Assembly: GCA_033961575.1 (NCBI GenBank) | Contig: CM066728.1 | Span: 98,532,852-98,596,851, forward strand | Direction of reading: 5' to 3' | From: Aselliscus stoliczkanus | Lineage: Eukaryota; Chordata; Mammalia; Chiroptera; Hipposideridae | DNA length: 64,000 bases | Shown: piece after piece, positions 47,510 through 59,561 of the stretch | Numbering within the stretch: position 1 is the stretch's first letter | Layout of the letters: each line of letters opens with the position of its first letter | The notes under the pieces: model-generated | Told to the model about the DNA's origin: nothing | Databases searched by the model: none | Seen by the model: only the letters and a program-made list of their open reading frames with translations | Translations under genes and position numbers: made by a program

Positions 47510-47940
47510 GGCATCCATTTACCTGGGACCTGTCTTAATTGGGTGTGGCAAGATATGCAGACATGGAAATCACTGTCATGAAGGAGGAAGATTTTAATTA
47601 CAATTCTCTAGAAACAGAAGTCATGACCCGCCGTGCAGGGAAGCAACAAGGTGGGTAGAAGGCAGAGCAAGTGGAAGGGAAATGTAGGAAAAGAGAGCCC
47701 CTGTGGGTGAAGCAGGGTGGGCAGGTTTAGGATTGGCTACTTTGCATAATTTCAGTGGACTTTGAAGGCATAGGGGCTGTCCTCTGTTGTCTGGTACCTG
47801 GCTCCAGGTGGCAATGGTCCAGAATGCTAGAGCCCAATGAAGAAGGTGGTTGTTGGTAGGGGCTCTGAGTGGTTGACTTACATAGGAAACATGCACTTCC
47901 TGCCAGTTTGCTAATTTTAGGAATTAGCTAACTCTGTGAG
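47510..47940 (-). mobile_element. Possible LTR-type repeat, unassigned
   Basis: A G-rich interspersed-repeat-like block with 'gcagggtgggcaggttta', 'ggattggctactttgcataa' and 'ctctgttgtctggtacctgg'. I recall similar text from mammalian LTR elements but cannot give the family. It could also be unique. Confidence 0.35.
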
Positions 47941-48770
47941 GGGCATTTCCTCCAGGGTCAGCAAGGACCCAAGATATCAAAGCATCAGAATTGAGAATCA
48001 GAATTGAGAAAAAGTCATAGTTCATAGAACTTCATTCACTTGATTTCCTTTGCAGAAATTGTGATTTTTAAGTCTATATATTTTATATAGTCAGTACACT
48101 GGAAAGGTAAACACATTGAAATAATGATAAGGTAAATTAAGGAAATAAATACCTATTTTATGTTGTGCTATATAAGCCACAAGATCCCTTTCGTGTGTGA
48201 TTTAAATGATTATGTTACTCTTGCTGCATAATTTAAAAGTAATGAAAGATGAGTGGACAAAGAATACTGTCATTTTGTTTGAAGACTTACTTAGCTGTCA
48301 GCTTCATAGTCTTCTGTATCAGTATGTCAAATCATGTTAAGCCTGAACATTACATTGGTGCATTTTTTTGTTACAAAGTACTCTCCTCTGAGTTACATTA
48401 CTCCCAATTCTGGAATATATTACATATTATTTTTCCTTTTGCCATTAATACTTTACTGTGATGGATGTTGTATCAAAATAAGTTATTGAAACCAATTGAC
48501 ATTTATATTACCAGACATGTCTGTTATATGAAATAAATAGATGGATGGGTTTATGTAACCAGTCACGCATATAATTTTGTTAAAAACTAAACTTTAGTAT
48601 GCAGAATTTCATGCCAGTATTAAACGTTGTTCTCAGCTACTCACATACTATCCTGTTGGTGTGAGTGTTTGATTCTCTGTGTTACTGAGGGAAGCACTTT
48701 TAACCTTCTTCAATGTCATACTTGATTTGTAATCATTAACCAAAGAAGAATAGATGTTTCCCTATAGATT
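47941..48770. other. Unique DNA
   Basis: Nothing recognised apart from two adjacent 'gaattgaga' repeats near 47990-48008. Confidence 0.45.
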
Positions 48771-48838
48771 TTGTGTGTGTGTGTGTGTGTGTATTTATAT
48801 ATAAACTTATATATAAATACACACACACACACCTACAC

Positions 48839-48868
<30 letters not shown>
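48771..48868. repeat. (TG)n-(TA)-(CA)n microsatellite with perfect palindrome
   Basis: A TG run, an A+T core and two CA runs. Positions 48779-48804 and 48807-48832 are exact reverse complements (26 bp) around a 2-bp centre. Confidence 0.95.
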
Positions 48869-48869
<1 letters not shown>

Positions 48870-49205
48870 CAGCAACTTCTAGACAGCGTTTGGCTCAGCT
48901 TTATTATTATTTTTTTAAATTTTATTATATTTTAAATTTTTGACTGTTCATTTAACATATTTCCTTGTATCTGTTGTTTTCTGTGTCCTCACATTTCATT
49001 TTGTTTCATTTGGCAGCAGAATTACAGCCATTTCCTTGACAAGATGTTAGAAATTATGTTATTTTAGCATAAGAACATTTTGTAATATATAATTTTACCT
49101 TTTAAAAATATAGGTATTAATTTTTAGGAAAATAAACTGAATGCTAGTGGATAAAACAAAGATAATAGATATCACTCATAACCCAATATCCAAAGGTAAT
49201 GTGAA
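48869..49205. other. Unassigned A+T-rich DNA
   Basis: Nothing recognised. Confidence 0.4.
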
Positions 49206-49207
49206 AT

Positions 49208-49690
49208 ATTTAATTAAATTTATTGGGGTAACAATGGTTATAACGTTATATAAGTTTCATCTGTGTAATTTTATAGTCCATGACCTGTACATTCCATTCT
49301 GTGCTCACCAACAAAAGTCTATTCTCATTCCATCACCATATATTTGACTCCTTTTTTTATCATTAGTTTGAGGTGTTAAACATTTATACCTCTCACAAAC
49401 TGATAATCCCCCTTCCCCATCTACTACCCCTTTGACATCATATATATCTATTATAGTTCCATTGACAAATTATAGTTCACACACAGTATTATCCAGCTTC
49501 AGCTTCAGCTCCAGGCGTATCGCGCGTTGATCAAGCATCCCCATTGTGTTTAATTCCCTTTTCTTTCTTCATCTTCTCCCACCTCTCTTCCCCTCTGGTA
49601 ACCACCACATTGTCCTGTGAGTCTGTGAGCTTGTTTGTTTCTTTGTTGCTTTCAGTTTTATGACCCGTGTATGAGTGAAATTATATTTTG
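49208..49690 (-). mobile_element. L1 3' end, antisense
   Basis: 'aatttattggggtaacaatg', 'cattctgtgctcaccaaca', 'catcaccatatatttgactc', 'ctctggtaaccaccaca' and 'tgtatgagtgaaattata' are in antisense L1 3' UTR order. It is longer than the 45584 copy and ends near the ORF2 stop region. Confidence 0.75.
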
Positions 49691-49849
49691 ATCTGTAATT
49701 TTCTTGAGTTTTCTATGTATTTCTTCTTATTTTTTTACATTTAGCAAAATTACACTCTCTCCTTTAGATAAATCATGATTGGTATTAATAATTCCTTAGG
49801 TTGAAGAAGGTTTGCTTCTGAATTTGAAGCCCTCAGCCTTATATGACCC

Positions 49850-50248
49850 CTGACATCACCTGCTATCATTCACGTATTCTCACGTTCTATACCCAAGTTT
49901 GGCTTGATCCTGAACAGGCCAAGTTCAATTCTACCTAAGAGTTCCACATTGCGGTTTCCTCTGCACGTAAGTTTTCGAGCAGTCACAAAGCATGTTCCTT
50001 CATTGTGGCTAGATGTCTGCTCATCTGTCTTCTATTTTAGATGGATTGCTCACCATGATGTTTTGGAGTAGCAGCCCAGCAGCCGTCATTCCCTTACATT
50101 GCTTTGCTTATTTGCTTCATATCGTTTGCTTTGCACCGTTAGAATGTAATCTTTATGAGAGAAGAAGCCGTGTTTATTGCTGTACCCCCAGTTCCTCAAA
50201 CAGTTCCTGGCACAGAATGAGTGTTTAATAAACTGTCATTGAGGAATA
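49850..50248 (+). mobile_element. L2 LINE 3' end
   Basis: L2 in sense direction: 'ttgatcctgaacaggccaag', 'gttccacattgcggtttcc', 'gctgtacccccagttcctca', 'gttcctggcacagaatgag' and 'tgtttaataaactgtcattg' at the terminus. Confidence 0.7.
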
Positions 50249-51595
50249 ACTGATATGCTTGTATATTATATATGCATATATTATTTTTTATTTTCCTTGT
50301 TTGTATACACTTTGTTTCTCTGAGTAGATGATAAGAATCTTGAAGCAGCAATAGTGTTGTACATTCTTTGTGTACCTCCTCCTGTCCTTGGAAGAATGAC
50401 TTGATCAGGCAATTTTTTGACATGGAATATTTTTAATCAATAGTTGTTGTTTTTTTAACTTTACACAGTTTATATTTCCTTTTCCAAGTATACAGATTAA
50501 TAAAAAAACAAAACTTCAAAGGAACAAAGAGAAAATAAAGGGTGGTAGTGAGAAATATGCATGAGTGTCTTCCTATAAACCTCTGAAAGTCACTAGATAA
50601 TTTTTTAAGAAAGTTGAATGAAGTCCCAGCTAAGCAAATGAAGCGTTAAACTGTCACAGGGTGTCCATCACTGAAAGGACACTCCGGCCATATGGATGAG
50701 TTGTCTGTATTAGTTGCATATTTTATGATGGGCATATATCAATCTATCATCTTCCAAGGTGAATGGTATTTGTTGGGAAATCTCTGATGCAATCATATTT
50801 ATTACCTTGGTCGATATTTGATGATGCTTATAAGCTTCACGTATGGCAGGAAATAAAAGAAAGACTATTCAGAGGAGATTATTAGTTTTGTAATAAAACA
50901 AATTATAAGATTCTCTCATGCTAAAAAATTCAACCTTAATAATAATATGTTAAAAGTTTGCCTAAACTGTGCTTCAAAAAAACCTCTTGGAGTACAGAAA
51001 ATTATTGTTTCTTACAGATGATTTTATGAGAAGGAATGGAGTTAGTTACATAAGAAATAACTTTGTAATATTTGGTTTGCTTTTAAGGATGTTTTCCTCT
51101 GGTTTTAGTTAGTTTGGTTCCACATAAAGGCATGCAGAGAGGCATACTGCTTTTGGGGTGAAGTTGGAAATTTCTTGGTCCATAAATACAGACTGGGTGG
51201 AGCTAGGAGACAAAATTCCCAGCTAACATGTCAAGTGAGCTGTGAGGTACCTTATGGACCTGATTTTGTAAAAGGAGAATACTCTGTCCATGAAACATGT
51301 TAGGAAGCCCTCTGGAGTATGAATCAGGGAACCTGGTTGTTTCAGAAGTTTGTTCCCTCATTTGTAATATGAAAGTCTAGTACACATTCTGTAAAGCCAG
51401 TGTTCTAAGTTAGTATTACACCATTTTACCTTTCATGGATTCTTTTCTCAAGTACTCACTATTCCAGGGGCCTTCATAGGAAATCGTTGTTTATAAAACT
51501 TGCATAGGCTTCATTGGGTTTTCACTTATTTTGTTATTTCAGTTATGGTAATTAGTGAGCTTAAGTAGTCTGAAAACAATGACCCAATGTAAACA
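50249..51595. other. Unique DNA
   Basis: No gene or repeat recognised across about 1.3 kb. Composition is evenly mixed from 51060 to 51330. Confidence 0.5.
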
Positions 51596-51599
51596 TAGG

Positions 51600-51678
51600 G
51601 AATACCAGGTGTGTCACCTACAAGGTCCATATATAAGTGAACCGTATAATTCAACCCCTTTTGTTCAAGGGTCAACTG
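51600..51678 (-). mobile_element. Tigger-type (MER8-like) terminal fragment
   Basis: On the minus strand it starts 'cagttgacccttgaacaaaa' right after TA (51679-51680) and continues with 'ggttcacttatatatgg'. Only one terminus is kept. It is the same family as the element at 18433-18726. Confidence 0.65.
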
Positions 51679-51680
51679 TA

Positions 51681-52374
51681 AAACTATTTCTCTACTAAAA
51701 CTTAATGGAGATGGTGGGGGATGCCAAAACAGTTATTAAAATAGCAGGGAAAAATAAATCATGAAATAGTCATGAAGATTATGTGTAAAAATAATGTTAT
51801 TGTCTTCAGAGGTTTTAGCTGAAACAAGAAAACGTCCACTGTAAAGACCCCGCTTAGAAATACCAGGGCACATGTGTTTCTGGGGCCCCGATGTTTGAAA
51901 TATGAACCTGTAGTTTATTGTTCACTTGCCTTTTTCTTGTGTACAGTTAATGGTATTTAAACCACTCAGTGGATAATAAGAAACTAAAACATCAGCATGC
52001 TAGGGCGCTTTGAAATATTAGTAAATTAAATGGATTTATAGCATCATTCTCTAAGATAAAGAGCAGACGGAAAGCATTTTCCTCCATTGTCATTCTTCAA
52101 TTACACTAGAAGAGACCTTTCACAGTTATCTAAACAATAGAATCTGTTCATTAGCATTTTTAGGAAGAGGAAAAGAAAAATAACAACAGATAAAAATTAT
52201 GATATACAAGATTTAATTATATTAGGGAATGGATGTGCTTTGTGATTGTAAATCTATGATTAAAAATAAATGGTGCTTTCTTTTCCTCATCTAGTAATTA
52301 GACATTTAAGGCAGAACATGTCTCCTAGGCTTGGAAAATAGAATTGAATGCACCGTCATATTTGATTAAAAAAA
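51681..52374. other. Unique DNA with candidate conserved non-coding part
   Basis: 51990-52360 is repeat-free, with 'cattagcatttttagg', 'gtaattagacatttaaggc' and several 'gataa' motifs. Its look resembles conserved non-coding sequence. No open frame of note. Confidence 0.3.
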
Positions 52375-52375
52375 T

Positions 52376-52612
52376 TTTTTGTTTATTTCAGGTGTACAAA
52401 ACAATGCAATAGTTATACTTTTCACCCCTCAAAAAAGTGACAGCCCCCCTATTCACCACCTTCCACCACCGTATCATACATATCTATCACAATTCCATTG
52501 AATCCACTTCCCACACTATACTCCACATCTATGTGTATATTAAATGATAGCTGACATACAATATTATTTGGCTTCAGGTGTACAATGCAGTGGTCAGGCC
52601 TCTACACCATAT
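52376..52612 (-). mobile_element. L1 3' end, antisense
   Basis: The same 3' UTR as at 8575-8881, reversed: 'ggtgtacaaaacaatgcaat', a C-rich part (52443-52470), 'catacatatctatcacaatt', 'acaatgcagtggtcaggcc'. It is more diverged than 35071-35314. Confidence 0.8.
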
Positions 52613-52726
52613 TCACTTTTTAATATTATGTATTTGTATACTTTGACAGAGGTAGCTAAACTTGCCTTTCTCTCTTTGTACATGCACTTCTTTTGCAAGT
52701 ATCATTAATGTATTTTGCTGTTAATG

Positions 52727-52822
52727 ATTGTTTACTAGGTTATTTTCGAGTGTTTACTTAACACAATTGATAAAAATGATTTCTCAGCTTGCCTATTTAA
52801 CGGACAAATACCAGTGAAAATG
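52727..52822 (+). repeat. Inverted duplication, left arm (96 bp)
   Basis: This segment is the reverse complement of 54078-54174 over its whole length. The only difference is one base in an A/T run (5 A here, 6 T there). It is not a transposon family I recognise and has no target duplication of its own. Confidence 0.95.
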
Positions 52823-54077
52823 TGATTTTTTTACTTTGTGATTTTTCAAATGAAATTTGACTTTAAACTGTATTTGTCCTCATCAGGAACACATTACAAT
52901 GAAGTAGTGGACTTCTCCTTAGCCTAATATGACTCAAACACACAGATTGGAGTAAGTGTCTCTTCATGTTCAAGGGATGTGATCGGTTTTAGAAAAGTCC
53001 AGGAGCCACAAATGATAGTGGAAAGGTTAACTCACTTTTACCCTTCTCAGTGAGCTAGGTTTTCTCACCAGAGTGGGTTTGTGAATATGACTTAAGATTT
53101 GAAACTTTTGTCTCTGCAGCACCATTTATTGTAACCTGTGCAGGCGAAAGAGTGGAAGCCCTGAGCCCTTGCCACTCATGTGGTTTTATGAGAGTTTTGC
53201 TGTTTTATTGGACCATCCTGAAGGTGATTTAATAGTGTGCTAAATGCTGCAGGAGAAGCATGTATATGTCTGTCAAAGAGTTGAGGTAGGTGGATAAAGC
53301 CTAATGCTTTTCTAGGCATGGAGGAAAAAGGCATTTGAATAGGCTTTGGGACAGGTTTGTGATGAACCACCCCAATCACCTCACTATGGTAACTTTTCTA
53401 CTTTGTGGCTATCACATTCCCCAGTTATAAAAATAGGTAAATGATTGTTTGATTGGGACTCCTTAGTCTGGGAAACACTTCATGTAGAATACACTATGAA
53501 ATTCCAAATGTCCAGGACAGTGCACCTTATATGATATTAGATAAATGCTGTATACAGCTTTAATACAGAAATTTCAAGATATAGCTATGCATTAAAATTT
53601 AAATATATTTAATTTGATACATAATAAAATTGTGTGTGGTCTTTATAAAATTCACTATGTAGATTACACCCAAGATGACAGAATATGTTTACATTCAGTT
53701 TAATCTCATCATTTGCAATGATATTAGGTGTGGTGAGGAAATGAGAAAGGCAGCTGAAGGGGTGGAGAAAGTGGGGCAAGACTGCCATAAATCTCACAAG
53801 TCCTAATGGCAGTATTATTGACTTATTAAATTTGCAAGGGAGAAGAACTCCAATTAATTACTTTACAAAATCTGTGAAGCCCATTAAGATTTTTAAGACA
53901 TGAATTTCATGTTTAATTTGGATTCATCATTTCTTAAAATCAATTTAATTGTGCTATGAAATACAACATTAAATAAGTAATCAACCATTTCACTTGAGTT
54001 TCATATTAAACTCAGACTGACTTTAAGATACCCAAATCAGGTAATTTATATAAAAAATTTTATTATATATAAAATAC
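52823..54077. other. Unique DNA between inverted arms
   Basis: No repeat recognised. Frames of up to 67 codons (53176-53379, minus) have no known domain. The right end (54035-54077) becomes A+T-rich. Confidence 0.5.
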
Positions 54078-54174
54078 CATTTTCACTGGTATTTGTCCGT
54101 TAAATAGGCAAGCTGAGAAATCATTTTTTATCAATTGTGTTAAGTAAACACTCGAAAATAACCTAGTAAACAAT
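54078..54174 (-). repeat. Inverted duplication, right arm (97 bp)
   Basis: Reverse-complement copy of 52727-52822. It sits abruptly inside a TA-rich tract. 'ggtaatttatata' occurs on both sides (about 54040-54052 and 54199-54211), which suggests that this arm was the one inserted, into a pre-existing A+T repeat. Confidence 0.95.
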
Positions 54175-54275
54175 TTATATATATATATAATTTATATAGG
54201 TAATTTATATATATATATAATTTATATATATAATTTATATAAAAAAATATATATATAAAAAATATAATTTATAAA
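54175..54275. repeat. A+T-rich simple repeat
   Basis: Irregular TA and 'aattta' units directly after the right arm of the inverted duplication. Confidence 0.9.
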
Positions 54276-54945
54276 ATTCTGATATACATGTATTATCAGT
54301 TCATTTATGGATTCAGAATCACATGAAAATGAACATGATAGTTAAAAAACAAGCAGAATTTCCAAACAGGGTCAGTAGATAGTGGATAGACTATGAAATG
54401 CATAAAAAAATCAACCTCATTTTCCTCAAATATCTGTAGTGATAGACAGGTAGAATGGTTATATGAAGAGAGGCATAATTTGTAAAGTAATTATCCAAGT
54501 GAGTGTTTAATTTTTTTCCATCAAATATAAAGCTAAGGATTTAACATTTAGATGGAAAGCAGGTTTTACATTACTATTTTTTATTAGCATATTGATGTCT
54601 CAGAGAAAAAAAATAGTCTCTAGGAAATCCTATAAGTGATTTTCTAGATGAAATGCTATGTTTGCAACCCAGTGAAATTGCAATGAATACAACTTTTTAA
54701 AGGTATTTAAGAGTATTTACATTTGGAATATCTTGTTTCTTCACAAATATTTTTTTTCCAGTTCTTTTGTTGTTGTTGTTCAACTACAATGTATGTCTTT
54801 AAAGATTAAAATATAAATTATTAGCTTTGGATTAAAGGTTTTTTGGGGAAATATGAATGAAAAAGTTTAAAGGAAAGATCCCTAGTAACTTTTCATTGTA
54901 TAATATTTATGGTTTTCTTCATGTAGCAAAATAGATTTAATCTCA
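54276..54945. other. Unique A+T-rich DNA
   Basis: Nothing recognised. Confidence 0.45.
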
Positions 54946-54949
54946 AATT

Positions 54950-55160
54950 TCTTTTTTTTTTTAACTAAATTGATTGGAGTGATAATGGTTAGTAAAATTA
55001 TACTGGTTTCAAGTATATATTTCTATAATATATAATCTATATATCACATTGTGTGTTCACCACCTAGAGTCAGCTTTACCCTGCAATCTTTCTCCAGGGT
55101 ATCTACCCCAAAAATCTGAAACCATTTATCTGTAACCTCACATTTCAATTTGACACACAG
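54950..55160 (-). mobile_element. L1 3' end, antisense
   Basis: T run, then 'gattggagtgataatggtta', 'aattatactggtttcaagta', 'tgtgttcaccacctagagtc'. Only the terminal part of the 3' UTR is present. The right limit is uncertain. Confidence 0.7.
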
Positions 55161-55477
55161 TGAATCAAATATCAAATTCAAGTTGCATTTTTGTTGTTAG
55201 AGTATTGTTATACATCCTCTGTACTAGGAATATATTTATATTAATGTAGTCAATATTTTTATTTCTATTCAACCTGCTAAATACTTTCATAATATTCTCA
55301 TACTTTTCATTAAAAAAATATCAATTATCAATCTGCAAAGATAGTGTTAAATAGTTTTCTCTTAATGGAGTGAGTTATTTTTCCTGTTGAATGGTAAATT
55401 AAAATGCATGCTGTTCCATTTGTAATATCATTCTTTTTAAAAATAATTTCTTTGTGAATATAAATGTTATGCATTTG
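55161..55477. other. Unassigned A+T-rich DNA
   Basis: Nothing recognised. Confidence 0.4.
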
Positions 55478-56165
55478 CTTTTTTATTTAAGTATAGTTGG
55501 TATTCAATTTTACATTGGTTATATTAGTTTCAGGTCTACAATCTGGTGACTCAACATTTATATACCTTACAGTACTATCACCCCTGTAATTCTAGTAATC
55601 ATCTGCCGCTGTGCAAACTTAACACAATATTATTGACTATCTTCTTTTTCTTTTCACCCATCCCCCACGCCTTCTTTTCTAGCAACCATTCCATTAGTCT
55701 CTGTTTCTATGAGTTTGTGTTGTTGTTTTTTTGTTTTGTTTTGTTTTGTTTTTAGATTCCACATACAAGTCAAGCAATATGGCATTTTGTCTTTCTCTGC
55801 CTGGCTTATTTCACTTAGCATAATACCCTCCAGAGCCAATACTGTATTTTGTCTCAAATGGCAAGATTTCATACTTTTTATTGCTGCATAATATTCCTGT
55901 GTGTGTGTGTGTGTGTCCCATCTTCTTTACCCATTCATCGATTGATGGACACCTTGTTTCTTTCCGTATCTTGGCTGTTGCAAACAATGCTGGCATGAAT
56001 GAACATAGGACTGCATACATCTTTTTGAAGTAGTTTTTTTTTTTTTTTCATCGTCTTTAGATAAATAACCAGAAGTGGAATTGCTGGATTGTATGGTATA
56101 ACCATTTTTAGTTTTTTGAGGAATATCCATATTATTTTTTATAGAGGCTGCACCACTTTGCAGTA
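55478..56165 (-). mobile_element. L1 3' part with ORF2 end, antisense
   Basis: 3' UTR ('atagttggtattcaatttta', 'agtttcaggtctacaatctg') and then the ORF2 C-terminus in reverse ('ctggcttatttcacttagc', 'cattcatcgattgatgga', 'ggaattgctggattgtatgg'). A (GT)n run (55900-55917) and a (T)n run (56034-56049) are embedded. The short frames on both strands here belong to this relic. Confidence 0.85.
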
Positions 56166-56208
56166 ATATAATCTTAAAACATTTTCCTGAAGAAAATTCA
56201 AATAACAC
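55654..56208 (-). pseudogene. L1 ORF2 C-terminal remnant
   Basis: The minus-strand frames 55811-56020 and 55654-55872 carry the ORF2 C-terminal pattern (residues like ATAKIRKETRCPSIDEW and the IMLSEISQAEKD block) split between two frames, with simple-repeat insertions between. It is not functional. Confidence 0.75.
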
Positions 56209-57425
56209 AAAATAGTGTAAGTATGAAAGATAAAAATCATGCTAATATTTTATTGCCCAAGTGAAAATGCTATTAGTATTTCAGGGGCATTTATCTGGGC
56301 ACTATAACTTTCATTTCAGGTAAGAGGGCTCCCTGCCCTGTTCAGGGTGTTTTGCTGGCCCTGCCTCTCACCAACAGGAGATAAGTTACAGGATCCAAGA
56401 TAAAGTGCCTACAAGATACCCAAACACCCTCTGATCAGCCAATCACAGACTGTATCCAGGTCATGCTTGATGGTAGAAAAGGGACTTCATTGATCTAAGC
56501 TGGACTTCCTGGCTGTTATAAACAGTTATTTGTCAAGGTAGGAGAATAGGACATATTTAACAACTTGTTAGCTTGATTCATCAGAGTTCACTACGGAGAT
56601 GTGTGGTCCTTCATTTGTACTCTTGCCCAAGCCCTGCAAATATCAGAGTAAACCCTGCTATGCAGGGCTCTGTGAGAGTGTGTATACAAAACACAAAAAT
56701 AGAAAATACTTCTTCTTGGATATTGTATGTCCACAAACTGTTCTATTTACTGTATATAATCATTAATAATCAGATGTTTTCCTCACCATCTTAGTTTCAT
56801 TAACACTATGTATATTTTCCTGTTAAGCTGGCCATTTTGATCCACTTATTTCCATGACTACAACAGAACTAATCATTTTTATCATCATAACTCCACTAAA
56901 TTAACTCCCTTCCTAGTATGCTCCGTTACTGTCAGCTTACTATAATATTTGCAATCACCTGTGGCATTTATCACGGTTTGTTGTCTATCACTATCTATAT
57001 TTATTTGACCAGTAAGTTGTGCATCTTCTTCAAAATTCAATAGCGTTTACCTCTTTATTCTTATCACCCCACCCTGATGAAAATCACCTGCCTGAATCTA
57101 ATTTCTGCAATTTTTCTTGGTGATACTCCTGGCACCTTGCCTATTTGTCCAGCACTGCATCTGTCCTCATTATCTGCCACAGCTATTTGAAAACTCAGTT
57201 CTCTCTTTTGCCTTTGGGACCTTGCTGCAGTCAAAGTTCTTTCCTTTCTCACCTAATTGTAGCCACTTTATCCTCTAACCAGGATTTCAGTATTATGCAT
57301 TTTTCAGGAAACATACATAAAAACAAAACAAACAATCCTCTTCAACATCACACTGTATTTTGTGACTCACTATTAAGCCTTGACGTCAACAACCCAACTA
57401 CATGGGGATATGGTGCATTCTATGA
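56209..57425. other. Unassigned DNA, possible LTR at 56290-56700
   Basis: 56290-56700 has LTR-like features, such as 'gatcagccaatcacaga' (a CCAAT box), but I cannot name a family and see no clear ends. 56930-57300 may be weak L2. The 154-codon frame at 57145 begins with TTG and is not supported. Confidence 0.35.
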
Positions 57426-57429
57426 AAAT

Positions 57430-57570
57430 GAGCTCTGGATTGTAGCTCTGTTGTTTCACTGTTTGGTAGCTGTGTCACACTGGACCAATTATTCAAATTC
57501 ACTATGTCTCAAGGCATGGTTTTTCCTTTTCTTCATATCTGTAGGCTTTTATCATGTATTCTCTCTGAAT
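57430..57570 (+). mobile_element. MIR SINE fragment
   Basis: 'gagctctggattgtagctct', 'ggtagctgtgtcacactgga', then 'ctcaaggcatggtttttcc' follow the sense MIR order. Confidence 0.6.
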
Positions 57571-57642
57571 GTCAATCGTAGATTTCTTGAGATAGTGCAG
57601 TGTTACTGAGAATGAAACAGGCAGACTATAACGACAAAGTGA

Positions 57643-57673
<31 letters not shown>

Positions 57674-57829
57674 TTGTTTTTTTATTTAACGTATCCATCA
57701 AAAATCCTGTTATGGGACAATCCACAAAGCTGAAGAAAAACTCACAGAGAGTGAGGCTCTGGAATGTGATGTTCTGGAAACTAAATAGCAAATCACTTCA
57801 GATAACCAAGTAGGATTGATTTATGTCAT
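57571..57829. other. Unassigned DNA with (GTTTT)n run
   Basis: A (gtttt)-type run lies at 57643-57684. Otherwise nothing recognised. Confidence 0.5.
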
Positions 57830-58780
57830 GGTGCTATTAGATCAAGGCAATGATGAAGACCTACTGGGATGTGAAGTCAGACCTTGACCTGAAGGAATAG
57901 AGATAAAATATTATCTGGAATTTGTCCAGAGAAAATGGCAAAAGATGAATTGGAAAGAGGAGATATAAATAAGTTTGTCCATAGGAGTTTCATCTAGAAT
58001 TGGAGCAAACATAACCTTGGATGTGGAGAAGATTGTGGGATCAAGGAAGTGTTTTGCTTGTTTTATGACAGAATATTTCTAGAAGTATTATGAAATACTT
58101 CTATATCTCTGGTAGTGATTTAGTAGGGACTGAATAAAATGATGATGACTCAAATATAGACACCTGTTGTAAGAGTAGAATGTTTGAGTAGGAGAGAGGG
58201 TATAAGATCCCCATGCCCCCGGGAGAAGTAGTTATTGGACATAGAGAAGACAATGATCTTCCATTTTGATAGAAAGCAAGGCAGAGGAATACATACATAC
58301 GAGCTTGCAGGGAATTTGTAGATGAGATGTTTGGAGAACATGCCCAATATTTTTTTGGAATGCTTCCTATTGGCTAGAAAATAAAGAGAAAGGCTCTCAG
58401 GTGAGAAGGAGAAGAGCACATTAGAAGTTTGACAAAAAAAAAAAAAATATGTAGATACCTCTTCTTTGCAAGAGAGGGGATTAATTAGGGAAATCTAGCT
58501 GGCTCCAGGTGACCAGTAGTCTACTTCAGGAAGATGGATTTAAAGTAAGAACAGTTTACTGTGCTTGTGGGTTTTTCTCAGTCAAATTTAGCTGTTTGCA
58601 TACAGATGCAGAGTGACAAAGATATTGGATAAAAAAACAATTAGGGTTTTGCCAGTAAAGTAAGATGGTGAGACAAAGGAACGGGGAAGCTGAGGACTCA
58701 AAGATGTTCTGTATTTAACAGCTTAAATACGGAGATGTTATTTTTTTCATGTCTATCCAATAATCTGAGAACCACTGTCA
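57830..58780 (-). mobile_element. L2 LINE relic, antisense, probable
   Basis: Purine-rich sequence with pieces reminiscent of inverted L2 ('tggacatagagaagacaatg', 'agtaagatggtgagac'), at low similarity. An A run lies at 58434-58447. Confidence 0.4.
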
Positions 58781-59560
58781 GATCTTAAAAATGGAAAGAA
58801 TTGTATCAGTGTTCCATAACATAGAAAAATGAAGGGAGATACAAGTTAACATTTTGAAATATCTGTTATACAAATGCAACCAAATTAAGAAAATGATTGT
58901 TTCCTATAAACTTTTGTAATCCATGATTCTTAAAGTCAATGACATAAGGTTAAAACTTCGGAATCTAACACAGAGATTTTCAAGGCGTTCACTTGCTTTT
59001 AAAATAAGAATTCTTTTACAACTAGATTCCTATGCCATGCCATGTCAGGCCTGGTTGTTTATGGGCAGCAGGCTGTGCTCTGCAGTTCTCATCTATTATT
59101 CACCATGACGAAAGATGCCAGGCCAGGGGCCTGGACCTTTTTTCTGATCTTTTCACCTCTGCCAGGGTTAAATCAGCAGTTTTCATTCTCTTGTCTTAAG
59201 GGTTTCCATTTTCTTTGAGGGGTGAAAAAAATTAAAAAAGGACACAGGCTCACTTCTCACTTATTTATGTCAAATGGGACAGGAGAATCACTGTAGGGCT
59301 TTGAGAAATTACTTGGACTCTAAAGTTTTGGCAGAAACAACTTAGAAATGTCCCTATGAGATTATACAGTGTGGATTTTTTGTGCTTCCTAGCCAACAGA
59401 GCGTCTGCACACATTCATCTTGACCCAGTCAGCCTCTGCACATACATGATTCTCTCATAATGGTAGAAGGAAAAAAAGTTTAGAGAGAAATGGGTGGTGA
59501 CCAGGTACCTATTAAATATAGATGGATGATATTGGAAAATAAATATTTCCCATTGAACTT
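58781..59560. other. Unique DNA
   Basis: No gene or repeat recognised. Confidence 0.5.
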
Positions 59561-59561
59561 A

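Noticed and set aside
57145..57609. 154-codon plus-strand frame
   Set aside because: The start is TTG, no domain is recognisable, and it overlaps a probable MIR.
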